Origin: Stutzerimonas stutzeri
Lineage (GTDB): Bacteria > Pseudomonadota > Gammaproteobacteria > Pseudomonadales > Pseudomonadaceae
Reading direction: 5' to 3'
Length of the DNA stretch: 58,888 nucleotides
NCBI RefSeq assembly: GCF_024448695.1
Contig: NZ_JAMOHY010000018.1
Location: forward strand, 1-58,888
Positions 18,583 through 26,993 of this stretch are shown here, piece after piece. A program made the translations under genes and the position numbers. Numbering within the stretch: the first letter of the stretch is position 1; each line of letters starts with the position of its first letter. Under the pieces are notes generated by a model. It had not been told where the DNA came from. It did not search any database and saw nothing but the letters and a program-made list of their open reading frames with translations.

Positions 18583-18617
18583 CTGTTTTGGCCTGGCGAC
18601 ATTTTGCCGCTCTTCAT

Positions 18618-18854
18618 TCATTCAAGAAAGCGGACAACCTGCTCAACTTCAAACGGCCAATCCAGCTCCGCCCCCGTATCCACCCGACGCAGTACGGGAA
18701 TACGCAGGCCGTAATCCTCGACCCATTCCACCCTGTCCGCCACGTCCAGCAGCTTCACCAGCAGCCCGTGCTCCACCAGCGGCATCACGACCGCCTCAGC
18801 CTGCTCACACAGGTGGCAGCCCAGGGTTCCAAACAGCTGGCATTCAGGAAGCAT
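18618..18854 (-). CDS. Glutaredoxin-family protein (DUF836 type)
   Basis: The 78-residue product starts MLPECQLFGTLGCHLCEQAE. The CHLC motif (residues 13-16) is the redox-active CxxC of a thioredoxin-fold glutaredoxin-like domain, followed by VKLLDVADRVEWVEDYGLRI and the cis-proline segment IPVLRR. The ribosome-binding site is weak, and an upstream ATG in frame would add 28 residues not found in the family. Partner and pathway are unknown. It is transcribed toward tRNA-Pro(CGG). Confidence 0.78.
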   Translation of the reverse strand: MLPECQLFGTLGCHLCEQAEAVVMPLVEHGLLVKLLDVADRVEWVEDYGLRIPVLRRVDTGAELDWPFEVEQVVRFLE

Positions 18855-19235
18855 CACGGCGGCCCGTCGAAGGATTTGTCGAGCGACTGATTCTAGCAGG
18901 TTGATTACCGAGCAATTGGCAGCCGTCTGGCCCACCACGTTCGGTGCAGGTCAAAAAACGAGACGCCACCCTCACTCAAACAAGAGTTTGACTTCGGCAT
19001 TCGACTAGTGGCCATCAAACCGTTAGGATTCGGCTGCCCACCTGAACAATAATCCGGCGGGCCGGAAGTGGTAAGACGTTTTGTAGCCTAACGAGACTAT
19101 CGAACAAACCACTCCTGACCTTGACGCCCCAGCCCTAAAGACTAAGGTCTAAAGGCTGAAACAATGATGAAATGTTTTATTGCATGTCGCCGTAAGAGCG
19201 ACCTTCAGAGCATCATCCAACGAGGAGAACAAGAA
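18855..19235. other. 381-base intergenic region upstream of the porin
   Basis: No gene is supported here. It contains the divergent upstream regions of the glutaredoxin and porin genes. A near-palindrome TCAAAC-AAGA-GTTTGA lies around 18978-18993 and could be an operator. The last 30 bases carry GAGGAG, the porin ribosome-binding site. I could not identify a convincing -35/-10 pair. Confidence 0.5.
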
Positions 19236-20519
19236 ATGCTCAAGACCCCAATCGCCCGGGGCGTGGCCCTGGCCACTCTGGGAGCAACCCTAGCCATTCC
19301 TTCCATGGCTCAAGCTGCTTTTATCGAAGATACAAAGGCTGGCCTGGAGCTGCGTAACTTCTATTTCAACCGTGACTTCCGCGGAAACCCGAATACCGCA
19401 AACAACAAAGCAGAAGAATGGGCTCAAGGCTTCATCCTCCGCGTTGAGTCCGGCTTTACTGAAGGTACTGTAGGCTTTGGCGTTGATGCGCTTGGCCTGC
19501 TGGGCGTCAAGCTCGATTCGGGCGGTGGCCGTGACGGTACGCAACTGCTGCCCGTCGGAGACTCAGGCAAAGCTGCCGATGATTACTCGTCGCTGGGTCT
19601 CGCTGCAAAATTCAAGGTATCTGAAACCATTCTGAAAGTTGGTACTCTCCAACCCAAGAACATGGCGATTTCCTCCAGCGATTCTCGCCTGCTGCCACAA
19701 ACCTTCCAGGGCGCACAGATTGTCTCCAAGGAAATCACGGGACTGACTCTGGATGGCGGCTATCTCAACCGCGCCAACCATCGCAACTCGTCCAACAATG
19801 AAGGTCTGGGCTACGGCGGTAAAGGTGCAGCTGTTGGTGAGCCTGCCATTAATGCCACTGATGCAGATGATTTTATCTTTGCAGGCGGCAGCTACAAGCT
19901 GACTGATGACCTTACTGCTTCGTACTACTACAGCAACCTGGAAGAAGTCTACAAACAGCACTCGACCAACTTGGTACATATACTTCCGCTGGGTGACAAA
20001 CAGTCCCTCAAAACAGATCTGCGTTATGCACGCTCTTCTGAAGACGGCTCGTCCAACGTCGACAACCGCGCCTTGGGCGCCATGGTCACCTACTCACTTA
20101 GCGGTCACAGCTTTGGTCTCGGCTATCAGAAAATGAGTGGCGACACCGGTTTCGCCTATATGGCCGAGGTCACAGACCCCTTCCTGGTCAACTATGTCCA
20201 GATCAACGACTTTGCATTTGCTGACATGCGCTCCTATCAGGCCCGCTATGACTTCAACTTTGCTTCTGTCGGCATTCCTGGTCTGACCTTCATGACCCGC
20301 TACATCACGGGCGACAATGTAGACCGTGGAGCAGGTCAGTCCGAAGGCAAGCTGTGGGAACGCGACATGGACATCGGTTACACCTTCCAGGAAGGTGCAC
20401 TGAAGAACCTCAACGTTAAATGGCGTAACGCAACTTCCCGCGGCAACATTGCGGGCAATAGCGGTAACAACCTTGACGAAAACCGTCTGATCGTTAGCTA
20501 CACCATCCCGCTGATGTAA
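19236..20519 (+). CDS. OprD-family outer membrane porin (OprQ/OprE-like)
   Basis: The 427-residue product has a clear signal peptide (MLKTPIARGVALATLGATLA ending AQAA). The mature OprD-type barrel begins FIEDTKAGLELRNFYFNRDF, with alternating beta strands rich in aromatic residues throughout and an ending ENRLIVSYTIPLM. Typical OprD motifs include EWAQGFILRVESGFTEGTVG and YSSLGLAAKFKVS. The start was chosen for GAGGAG upstream and the signal peptide; the frame extends 24 codons further upstream. Such porins carry small carboxylates, amino acids or other solutes, and the substrate is not readable here. A strong terminator follows. Confidence 0.92.
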   Translation: MLKTPIARGVALATLGATLAIPSMAQAAFIEDTKAGLELRNFYFNRDFRGNPNTANNKAEEWAQGFILRVESGFTEGTVGFGVDALGLLGVKLDSGGGRDGTQLLPVGDSGKAADDYSSLGLAAKFKVSETILKVGTLQPKNMAISSSDSRLLPQTFQGAQIVSKEITGLTLDGGYLNRANHRNSSNNEGLGYGGKGAAVGEPAINATDADDFIFAGGSYKLTDDLTASYYYSNLEEVYKQHSTNLVHILPLGDKQSLKTDLRYARSSEDGSSNVDNRALGAMVTYSLSGHSFGLGYQKMSGDTGFAYMAEVTDPFLVNYVQINDFAFADMRSYQARYDFNFASVGIPGLTFMTRYITGDNVDRGAGQSEGKLWERDMDIGYTFQEGALKNLNVKWRNATSRGNIAGNSGNNLDENRLIVSYTIPLM

Positions 20520-20833
20520 TAGCGGCCTACCGCATCTCGATGCAGTAGTCAGAAAGACCCGCTTCGGCGGGTTTTTCTTTTCAGGAAGGTTGCGTATTAC
20601 AGGCTTTATCAATTCCGCCTGTGATAAAAGTGCTGTGCAATTAAAGGGTGGAATCACCGCAGGCGTTTCTGAGGCTCACTGCACGCTCAACACAAACCCG
20701 AGTCATTTCACTTCTCACCGTAACCGCAGCTTTCCGCTGCTTCATTCAAAACGAAGCGGGAACCTTGCGTCACCGTCATGCTCGAACTTGAAGTACCGTC
20801 ACCATTCCCATGACTTCACCAAGGAGCAAGCAG
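20520..20833. other. 314-base intergenic region after the porin
   Basis: It holds the porin terminator (20551-20581) and the upstream region of the ElaB/YqjD-like gene, whose ribosome site AAGGAG lies at 20821. Nothing else is supported; the short frames here have no recognisable content. Confidence 0.5.
20551..20581 (+). terminator. Porin gene terminator
   Basis: The hairpin pairs AGAAAGACCCGC with GCGGGTTTTTCTTT around TTCG, a stable tetraloop, with a T-rich tail, 31 bases after the porin stop codon. Confidence 0.9.
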
Positions 20834-21235
20834 ATGTCTACCGAATCCACTTTCAGCACCAGTGATAACACCCCTATCCCTGATGCAACCGCTGGCTCTA
20901 CCGGCTCGCTGATCGACAAATCAGCTCACCGCCGCAACCTTCAGGCTGCACAGAACGCACTGATCGAAGAATTCCACACGCTTATCGCAGATACCGAGCG
21001 TCTGCTCAAACACACTCAGGACACCGCCGGAAGCCAGACCGAAGAATTGCGCGGGAAAATCACCGCCAACATGAGTCGTGCCCGGGAAATGTTGAAGGAG
21101 CAGGAAAGCACGCTGCGCGATCAGAGTGAAGCGGCCATTCAGTGCACGGAAGAATACGTTCAAACGCACCCTTGGCAGTCCATTGGTATTGCTGCGGGCG
21201 CCGGCTTTCTTCTTGGCATGATCATGCGCCGCTGA
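20834..21235 (+). CDS. ElaB/YqjD/DUF883-family membrane-anchored protein
   Basis: The 133-residue product starts MSTESTFSTSDNTPIPDATA. A long amphipathic helical region (about residues 40-105, with LIADTERLLKHTQDTAGSQT) is followed by the family C-terminal motif EYVQTHPWQSIGIAAGAGFL ending MIMRR, a single glycine-rich membrane anchor. E. coli relatives ElaB and YqjD sit in the inner membrane and bind ribosomes in stationary phase. It is followed by YqjE- and YqjK-like genes, the same order as E. coli yqjDEK, so the three are probably one operon. Confidence 0.88.
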   Translation: MSTESTFSTSDNTPIPDATAGSTGSLIDKSAHRRNLQAAQNALIEEFHTLIADTERLLKHTQDTAGSQTEELRGKITANMSRAREMLKEQESTLRDQSEAAIQCTEEYVQTHPWQSIGIAAGAGFLLGMIMRR

Positions 21236-21252
21236 AGGAGGAAAGCAGGCCA

Positions 21253-21633
21253 ATGGAAGCAAAATATTCCGATGAAGCACCCGCACCGTCCCTGAAAAAA
21301 ATGGGCGGCGCGGTTGTCGGCCTTCTTCAAGGGCATCTGGAGCTGATTGGAATAGAGCTCCAGGAAGAGCGCAGCCGCGTATTCAGGCTGTTTCTTCTGG
21401 CAAGTATCAGCCTGATCCTGGGCCTGCTGATTCTGGTGGGGCTTTCAGCAGCCATCGTCATCACCTTCTGGGAAACCAATCCCATCGCGGCCATTCTGAT
21501 TCTCTGTCTGGTGTATGCGATTGTCATGGCGGTGTGTATAAGCCGCGCCATTCGCCTCGCCAAGGCATGCGCGTCGCCCTTCCAGGCAACAGTCGAGGAA
21601 CTGGCCCGCAACCAGGAGCGTTTACTGCCATGA
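21253..21633 (+). CDS. Phage-holin-like inner membrane protein, YqjE family
   Basis: The 126-residue protein has a short polar start (MEAKYSDEAPAPSLKKMGGA), an amphipathic segment HLELIGIELQEERSRVF, and two strong membrane segments (LFLLASISLILGLLILVGLS and AAILILCLVYAIVMAVCISR). This is the DUF1469/YqjE layout. It starts 17 bases after the DUF883 gene and overlaps the next gene by four bases. Its molecular role is unknown. Confidence 0.84.
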   Translation: MEAKYSDEAPAPSLKKMGGAVVGLLQGHLELIGIELQEERSRVFRLFLLASISLILGLLILVGLSAAIVITFWETNPIAAILILCLVYAIVMAVCISRAIRLAKACASPFQATVEELARNQERLLP

Positions 21634-21929
21634 GTCTTCCCCTCAGCACTTCCAGCGATCTGGCCCTGCGCAAGGATCTGATTCGACTGCGCATGGAGAT
21701 GAATCGTCAGCAGATCCTCTATCATGCGCAGCCTTTGGCTCATCCTGTGCAGCGTATCAAGAGCATCATGAGCAACCGTGGCGCAGCTTCCGAGCGCCAC
21801 GGAAAAGGGCCGCTGATGCTGGCTGCGACCGTTGTACTCGCCGTATTCGGCCCGCGCCTGGGCAAAGTAGGCAAGCTTGCACGTCTGGGAATCACGCTCT
21901 ACCCGCTGGTTCGCAAACTGCGCCAGTAG
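21630..21929 (+). CDS. Small YqjK-like protein
   Basis: The 99-residue basic product starts at an ATG overlapping the previous stop (ATGA). It has a charged helix (SSDLALRKDLIRLRMEMNRQ), a central hydrophobic stretch (GPLMLAATVVLAVFGPRLG) and a basic tail ending LYPLVRKLRQ. Position and architecture match the third gene of yqjDEK-type operons, although similarity in this family is weak. One membrane segment is likely. Confidence 0.75.
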   Translation: MSLPLSTSSDLALRKDLIRLRMEMNRQQILYHAQPLAHPVQRIKSIMSNRGAASERHGKGPLMLAATVVLAVFGPRLGKVGKLARLGITLYPLVRKLRQ

Positions 21930-22028
21930 CCCAAGGCACAATGGCGCAAATAACTGCAATCCGGCACGTTCCAAAAAGCAGAAACCGCATTTACAGGCCC
22001 TGCCTAATCGGCGACAAAATGGTCGAAC

Positions 22029-22090
22029 CGTAGGGCCGAACCTTTTCGCCCTCTGCTGGCAATCCTGGCCGAATGAACTCGGGCCTATGG
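22029..22090. repeat. Dispersed two-palindrome repeat, family B (copy 1)
   Basis: Two palindromic units lie close together: AGGGCCGAACCTTTTCGCCC, then after about 20 bases GGCCGAATGAACTCGGGCC, ending CTATGG. Copies with the same GGCCGAA..TTCGGCC pattern occur at 26871, 37591 and 51379. This copy is the most diverged and lies upstream of dgt. Confidence 0.6.
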
Positions 22091-22183
22091 GTGCTGGTCA
22101 GGCCTGTAATCAATACCTGGAATGCGCCACACTGCGCTGTCGGCGTACCAGCCTCCCTGGCGGCCACAAGGAGATAGCCCCCT

Positions 22184-23515
22184 TTGGACTGGCATACCCT
22201 GCTTAATCGTGAACGGCTCGGAAAGTCTGTTCACAGCACTGAAGAACTTGGTCGAAGTCCGTTTCACAAGGATCATGACAGGATCATCTTTTCCGGGGCT
22301 TTCCGCCGGCTCGGACGCAAGACGCAGGTGCATCCGGTCTCCAGCAATGATCACATTCACACGCGCCTGACGCATTCGCTGGAAGTCAGCTGTGTCGGAC
22401 GCTCGCTGGGCATGCGTGTGGGCGAAGTGCTGCGCGGAAACCTGCCCGAGTGGTGCAGCCCTGCCGACCTCGGCATGATCGTGCAGTCGGCCTGTCTTGC
22501 CCACGACATAGGTAACCCACCGTTCGGCCATTCGGGTGAGGATGCCATTCGCCACTGGTTTCAGCAGGCCGCTGGCCGCGGCTGGCTGGATGACATGAGC
22601 GATGCTCAACGCACCGACTTTCTCAACTTCGAGGGCAACGCACAGGGCTTTCGGGTACTCACCCAGCTTGAATATCATCAGTTCGACGGCGGTACACGGC
22701 TGACCTATGCCACCCTCGGCACCTATCTCAAGTACCCCTGGACATCGCGTCACGCCGAGGCACTCGGTTACAAGAAGCACAAGTTCGGCTGTTACCAGAG
22801 CGAGTTGCCGCTGCTGGAACAGATCGCATCGAAGCTCGGCCTGCCACAACTGGAAGAGCAACGCTGGGCGCGCCATCCGCTGGTGTATCTGATGGAGGCG
22901 GCAGACGACATCTGCTACGGCCTGATCGATCTCGAGGATGGTCTGGAGATGGAGTTGCTCGACTATGCCGAAGTGGAAGCGCTGCTGCTGAATCTGGTCG
23001 GCGATGACCTGCCGGAAACCTATCGTCTGCTCGGCCCCGGCGACTCGCGCAGGCGCAAGCTGGCGATTCTCAGGGGCAAGGCCATCGAGCATCTGACCAA
23101 CGCAGCAGCAAGCGCCTTCGTCGAACAGCAGGATGCACTGCTGGCCGGCACGCTCGTGGGCGACCTGGTAGAGCACATGCACGGCCCGGCCAAAACCTGT
23201 GTGGTACAGGCCAAGGCCATGGCGCGCGAAAAGATCTTCCAGGACAAACGCAAGACTCTGCATGAAATCGGCGCCTACACCACCCTTGAAATTCTGCTCA
23301 ACGCCTTCTGTGGTGCAGCACTGGAACAGCACGGCGGGAGCACGCTCTCGTTCAAGAATCGCCGCATCCTCGACCTCCTGGGCAGCAATGCTCCCGACCC
23401 CGACTGGCCGCTTTATCGCTCCTTCCTGCGTATGATCGATTTCATCGCTGGCATGACCGATAGTTATGCCACCGAAATGGCTGGGGAGATGACCGGGCGT
23501 TCAAGCCCGACGTGA
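22184..23515 (+). CDS. dgt: Deoxyguanosinetriphosphate triphosphohydrolase-like protein
   Basis: The 443-residue protein belongs to the HD-domain dNTPases. [14 protein letters not shown] near residues 37-50, then [10 protein letters not shown], and the metal-binding [16 protein letters not shown] (His107-Asp108) are the family signatures. The C-terminal [14 protein letters not shown] completes the metal site. It would hydrolyse dGTP to deoxyguanosine and triphosphate. The start is TTG at 22184, preceded by AAGGAG at good spacing; no ATG or GTG near it preserves the conserved RIIFSG region. It stands alone on its strand. Confidence 0.92.
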   Translation: MDWHTLLNRERLGKSVHSTEELGRSPFHKDHDRIIFSGAFRRLGRKTQVHPVSSNDHIHTRLTHSLEVSCVGRSLGMRVGEVLRGNLPEWCSPADLGMIVQSACLAHDIGNPPFGHSGEDAIRHWFQQAAGRGWLDDMSDAQRTDFLNFEGNAQGFRVLTQLEYHQFDGGTRLTYATLGTYLKYPWTSRHAEALGYKKHKFGCYQSELPLLEQIASKLGLPQLEEQRWARHPLVYLMEAADDICYGLIDLEDGLEMELLDYAEVEALLLNLVGDDLPETYRLLGPGDSRRRKLAILRGKAIEHLTNAAASAFVEQQDALLAGTLVGDLVEHMHGPAKTCVVQAKAMAREKIFQDKRKTLHEIGAYTTLEILLNAFCGAALEQHGGSTLSFKNRRILDLLGSNAPDPDWPLYRSFLRMIDFIAGMTDSYATEMAGEMTGRSSPT

Positions 23516-23567
23516 GCAGCATGAATAAGGTTATGTTCCCATTACGTGCCGGTAGAGCAATCCTGCT

Positions 23568-23645
23568 TTTGTGGGTGCGGTTTTTAGTCTGGCGTGCTCC
23601 GCGAATTTCGCGGCTGAAGCGGAACGCCGCCCGACCGCTCCCACA
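23568..23645. repeat. Complex palindromic REP-like element
   Basis: Outer arms TTTGTGGGTGCGG (23568-23580) and CCGACCGCTCCCACAG (23630-23645) flank an inner perfect palindrome CCGCGAATTTCGCGG (23599-23613). The GTGGGNGCGG edge is shared with the family A units near the RAYT gene at 52.3 kb. It lies between dgt and the FUSC gene. Confidence 0.6.
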
Positions 23646-23695
23646 GTTGGTTCCTCACACTTCAAGTGCTCGTAACCGCTAATAGGGACATAGTC

Positions 23696-24802
23696 GTGGA
23701 GAAATCACTCTGGCGCAGAAATAGCTGGAAACCGGCCCCGCCTACTTGGGGAGCGGCAACGATTACCGGTCTGGGCTGCGCGCTGCCGCTTCTGCTCGGG
23801 CTGTTCAGCGGACATCCGGGGTTTTTATGGGCAACCCTGGGCGCCTTCCAGGCGGCCAGAGCCAACCCCTTGCACCGCCTCGGCATGCTACGCATGTTGA
23901 TGCAGATTACGCTCGGAGCCTGCAGCGCCGGTCTCGGTTTTTGGGCGGCGTCCTATCCCCTTATCAGCTTGGGCCTGTTTGCCTGCTACGGATTGCTACT
24001 GGCCTGGCTGCAACGCTACGGCAGTGAAGCCGGCAAGCTGGGGATTGGCCTTGCCATCTGCCTGTGCCTTGGCCAGGGCCAGTACGGCATCGGTGATTTC
24101 AACAACCCGCAGGCGATCGCCATGCTGTTTGTCCTGGGCGGGCTGTGGGTCACGCTACTGGCTTTTGGTTTGCGCGGCCTGCACGGCCTGCGAATGTGGC
24201 CCTCTATGCCGCGCCTGCTCAGCATGTTCAAGGTCCTGCGGCGACGGGCACGGCGCACATCGGCTCGCCAGTGGCGTTTGCAGGCCTTGACCCATCTACT
24301 GGCAGCTGCGCTGGGCGGTGTGATTGTGGTCATTGCTGATCTATCACGCGGCTACTGGCTGACGCTGGCGATACTCGTGGTCTTGCAGATGGATGTGCAG
24401 CGCAGCCTGGCACGGGCACTGCAGGCAAGCCTGGGGGTTCTGTGCGCGGCAGCCATACTGATCTACATGGGCCACAGCCTGGTAGACCCAGCGTTGATGG
24501 TGATGATCCTGCTGCCACTGCTGATGCTCAGCCGGGCATTTCAGGCCCATCATTACAGGCTTTTTGTGTTGCAGACGACGCTGAGTTTCATTCTGCTGAC
24601 CGAAACCCTGGCTTTGGATTGGGACATGCCCCAGATACGCCTGATCAATGCCGCGATTGGCATTGGCGTTGCGCTGGGTGTCACTTTGCTGGTGTATCTG
24701 CTGCGTCGGCTGAGCGCCCGGATTGCATTGCGCAAAACCGGGCCATCCACAGCATCTGGTCACGGCAGGAGCCGGGACCGGGACGACTCGATCACGCCTT
24801 GA
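23696..24802 (+). CDS. FUSC-family inner membrane protein
   Basis: This 368-residue protein has two blocks of membrane segments (residues about 22-130 and 195-320) separated by a short basic cytoplasmic loop (LLSMFKVLRRRARRTSARQW). The motif RGYWLTLAILVVLQMDVQRS in the second block is characteristic of FUSC / aromatic acid exporter (AaeB-like) proteins. The start is GTG 23696 after AGGGA; a GTG 30 bases upstream is also in frame. Its 3' end overlaps yggL by 11 bases in convergent orientation. No periplasmic adaptor gene is adjacent, so an efflux role is only a possibility. Confidence 0.78.
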   Translation: MEKSLWRRNSWKPAPPTWGAATITGLGCALPLLLGLFSGHPGFLWATLGAFQAARANPLHRLGMLRMLMQITLGACSAGLGFWAASYPLISLGLFACYGLLLAWLQRYGSEAGKLGIGLAICLCLGQGQYGIGDFNNPQAIAMLFVLGGLWVTLLAFGLRGLHGLRMWPSMPRLLSMFKVLRRRARRTSARQWRLQALTHLLAAALGGVIVVIADLSRGYWLTLAILVVLQMDVQRSLARALQASLGVLCAAAILIYMGHSLVDPALMVMILLPLLMLSRAFQAHHYRLFVLQTTLSFILLTETLALDWDMPQIRLINAAIGIGVALGVTLLVYLLRRLSARIALRKTGPSTASGHGRSRDRDDSITP

Positions 24803-25136
24803 CGTTGATCTCGTTTTCCGGATACCAGACGTCCATCAGCGGGCTGACGCCGAACTCAGTCAGCTCACTACGGCCCTTGAGCCAGGCTTCGACTTGAGTG
24901 CGCTGCTCTTCACTGACCGAACCACGCTTGCCCAGGCACACGAAGCCATAGTCTTCGCCACCGATGTAGCCCAGCCCGTTGGCTTCCATGGCCTCAACCA
25001 GGAAGGCTTCCAGGAATTCGTCCACAGCCTTGGCGTCGAGGCCTTCAACATAGGACAGCGTGACTTCGAAGCCCAGTTCCTGGAACTCGTCGACACAGAG
25101 TTTTTTGCGCAAGCGACGCGAGCGATTGGTAGCCAT
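24792..25136 (-). CDS. yggL: YggL-family protein (DUF469)
   Basis: The 114-residue protein begins MATNRSRRLRKKLCVDEFQE and contains FEVTLSYVEGLDAKAVDEFL, then YIGGEDYGFVCLGKRGSVSE. This is the YggL fold, known in E. coli to associate with the 50S ribosomal subunit. It is acidic at its C-terminus and basic at its N-terminus. It overlaps the FUSC gene end to end, so the last codons of each lie on both strands. Confidence 0.9.
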   Translation of the reverse strand: MATNRSRRLRKKLCVDEFQELGFEVTLSYVEGLDAKAVDEFLEAFLVEAMEANGLGYIGGEDYGFVCLGKRGSVSEEQRTQVEAWLKGRSELTEFGVSPLMDVWYPENEINVKA

Positions 25137-25370
25137 TGATTCGGTCCTTTCTTAACGGGATAACGGCGCGCACTCTAACAGCTACGCCGTACTTGTGCGA
25201 TTACAAGCCCCGATTGGCAGACTGCCTGTCCGGAGAAGTCACACCTTGCGGTAAATCTCTTTGCAGAATCTCGAATCAGCCGGCTACGCTTGGCAACATG
25301 TGCTGTAGTTAACTTTAGGCGCGAGCATAGTGTCTCGTTATTTCTTCCCTGAAAGCTGTAGGGAATCTTC

Positions 25371-26852
25371 ATGTCACTTATTTCATCCGTTCCCATGCGC
25401 TGGTTCATACGCCCTCTCTCCATTGCCGCTCTGGCCATGCCGCTGGCTTTTCCGGCGTTGGCCCAAACGGCTAACCAAAGCCTGCCCCCGAGTGTTGCGA
25501 AGGCACTCAAGGCCAACAAGATAGAGAGCAGCGCCCTGTCCGTTGTGTTGCTGCCCCTCAACGGCAGCGCATCGCCGACCTTCGTTAACGCCGACGTTTC
25601 GATCAATCCCGCCTCGACCATGAAACTGGTCACCACCTATGCAGCCTTGGAGCTGCTAGGCCCCAATCACCAGTGGAAAACCGAGTTCCATGCCGATGGC
25701 CCCATTGAAAACGGCATCCTCAACGGCAATCTGTATCTGAAGGGTGGTGGCGATCCCAAGCTGAACATGGAAAAGCTCTGGCTGCTGCTGCGCGACCTGC
25801 GGGCCAACGGCGTGCAGACGGTGAGCGGGGATCTGGTTCTCGACCGCAGCCATTTCGTGCAGCCGGATCTACCGGTTTTTGACGACGACGGCAATGACAA
25901 GAACAAACCCTTTCTGGTCGGCCCCGACTCTCTGCTGGTCAACCTCAAGGCGCTTCGCTTTATCGCCCGCAACAACGACGGGAACGTGAACGTCATGGTC
26001 GAGCCGCCCATTGCCACGGTGCGCATCGACAACCGCATAGAAGCCCTGCCCAAAGCCAAATGCCCCGGCTGGCCGGACATACGTTACAACCCCATTGAAG
26101 AAGCCAACGGCGTGAGAGTGGTGGTTACCGGCAAGTTGCCGGCTGGTTGCAGCGGGCAGACCTATCTGTCACTGCTGGACCATCAGCGTTATGCCGCTGG
26201 CACCGTGCGCGCCATCTGGAAGGAGCTGGGCGGCAGCATTCTGGGTGAAGATCGGGTCGCCACGGTGCCTGACAGCGCCCGGATGATCGCCCGCGCCTGG
26301 TCGCCGGATCTGGTGGAAATCATTCGGGACATCAACAAATACAGCAACAACACCATGGCCCGACAGCTGTTCCTGAGCCTGGGTGCGGAGTTTCGCAACG
26401 AGGCGGACCCTGACGACTCCATGGCTGCGCAACGGGTCATCCGTCAATGGCTGGCAAAAAAAGGCCTGATCTCGCCGCACCTGGTGATGGAAAACGGCTC
26501 GGGGCTGTCGCGCGCCGAGCGCGTCAGCGCTCGCGAGCTGGCCAGTTTGCTGCAGGCCGCCTGGCAGAGTCCGTTCGCCGCCGAGTTCATCTCATCGATG
26601 CCCGTAGCCGCGCTGGACGGCACCATGCGCAAGCGCCTGCATAACACCGGCGTCGCCGGCAAGGCGCACATCAAGACCGGCACGCTGAACACCGTACGGG
26701 CCATCGCCGGGTACAGCCGCGACAATGACGGCAACACCTGGGCAGTCGTCGCCATCCTCAATCACCCTCGCCCCTGGGGCGCCTCTTCGGTGTTGGACCA
26801 GGTACTGGTGAGCCTCTACAACCAGCGCAGCGAAAGCACTGCACAGCGTTGA
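25371..26852 (+). CDS. dacB: D-alanyl-D-alanine carboxypeptidase/endopeptidase (PBP4)
   Basis: The 493-residue product has a signal peptide (ending about LAQTANQ). The penicillin-binding-protein triad follows: SxxK as Ser82-Thr-Met-Lys85, SxN as YSNNTMARQLFLS, and KTG in AHIKTGTLNTVRAI. An insert domain between the first two motifs is typical of class C type 4 enzymes. It trims and cleaves peptidoglycan crosslinks in the periplasm. GTAGGGAAT lies upstream of the ATG at 25371; a second ATG (MRWFIRPL, 25395) is an alternative start with a better signal peptide N-region. Repeat elements follow the stop codon. Confidence 0.93.
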   Translation: MSLISSVPMRWFIRPLSIAALAMPLAFPALAQTANQSLPPSVAKALKANKIESSALSVVLLPLNGSASPTFVNADVSINPASTMKLVTTYAALELLGPNHQWKTEFHADGPIENGILNGNLYLKGGGDPKLNMEKLWLLLRDLRANGVQTVSGDLVLDRSHFVQPDLPVFDDDGNDKNKPFLVGPDSLLVNLKALRFIARNNDGNVNVMVEPPIATVRIDNRIEALPKAKCPGWPDIRYNPIEEANGVRVVVTGKLPAGCSGQTYLSLLDHQRYAAGTVRAIWKELGGSILGEDRVATVPDSARMIARAWSPDLVEIIRDINKYSNNTMARQLFLSLGAEFRNEADPDDSMAAQRVIRQWLAKKGLISPHLVMENGSGLSRAERVSARELASLLQAAWQSPFAAEFISSMPVAALDGTMRKRLHNTGVAGKAHIKTGTLNTVRAIAGYSRDNDGNTWAVVAILNHPRPWGASSVLDQVLVSLYNQRSESTAQR

Positions 26853-26870
26853 GCTGAACGACACCGGATC

Positions 26871-26915
26871 AAGGGCCGACCTTGTTCGGCAAGCAAGCGG
26901 CCGAACAAGTTCGTA
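26871..26915. repeat. Dispersed two-palindrome repeat, family B (copy 2)
   Basis: GGGCCGACCTTGTTCGGC is followed by GGCCGAACAAGTTCG and then GTAGG. The layout matches the copies at 37591 and 51379. It lies 18 bases after the dacB stop codon, between two convergent genes. Confidence 0.65.
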
Positions 26916-26992
26916 GGCGTAGGGTGGACAACGCGAAGCTTGTCCACCAACTGCGCACCCCAATTGGTGGATGAAAAAAGCGTCATCCACGC
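26916..26992. repeat. REP-like palindrome pair, family C (second locus)
   Basis: GTAGGGTGGACAACGCGAAG with GCTTGTCCACC forms one palindrome (26918-26947). GGTGGATGA-AAAAAGCG-TCATCCAC (26965-26988) forms the second. These match the units at 2421-2523. They sit between convergent dacB and fadE and may terminate both. Confidence 0.6.
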
Positions 26993-26993
26993 T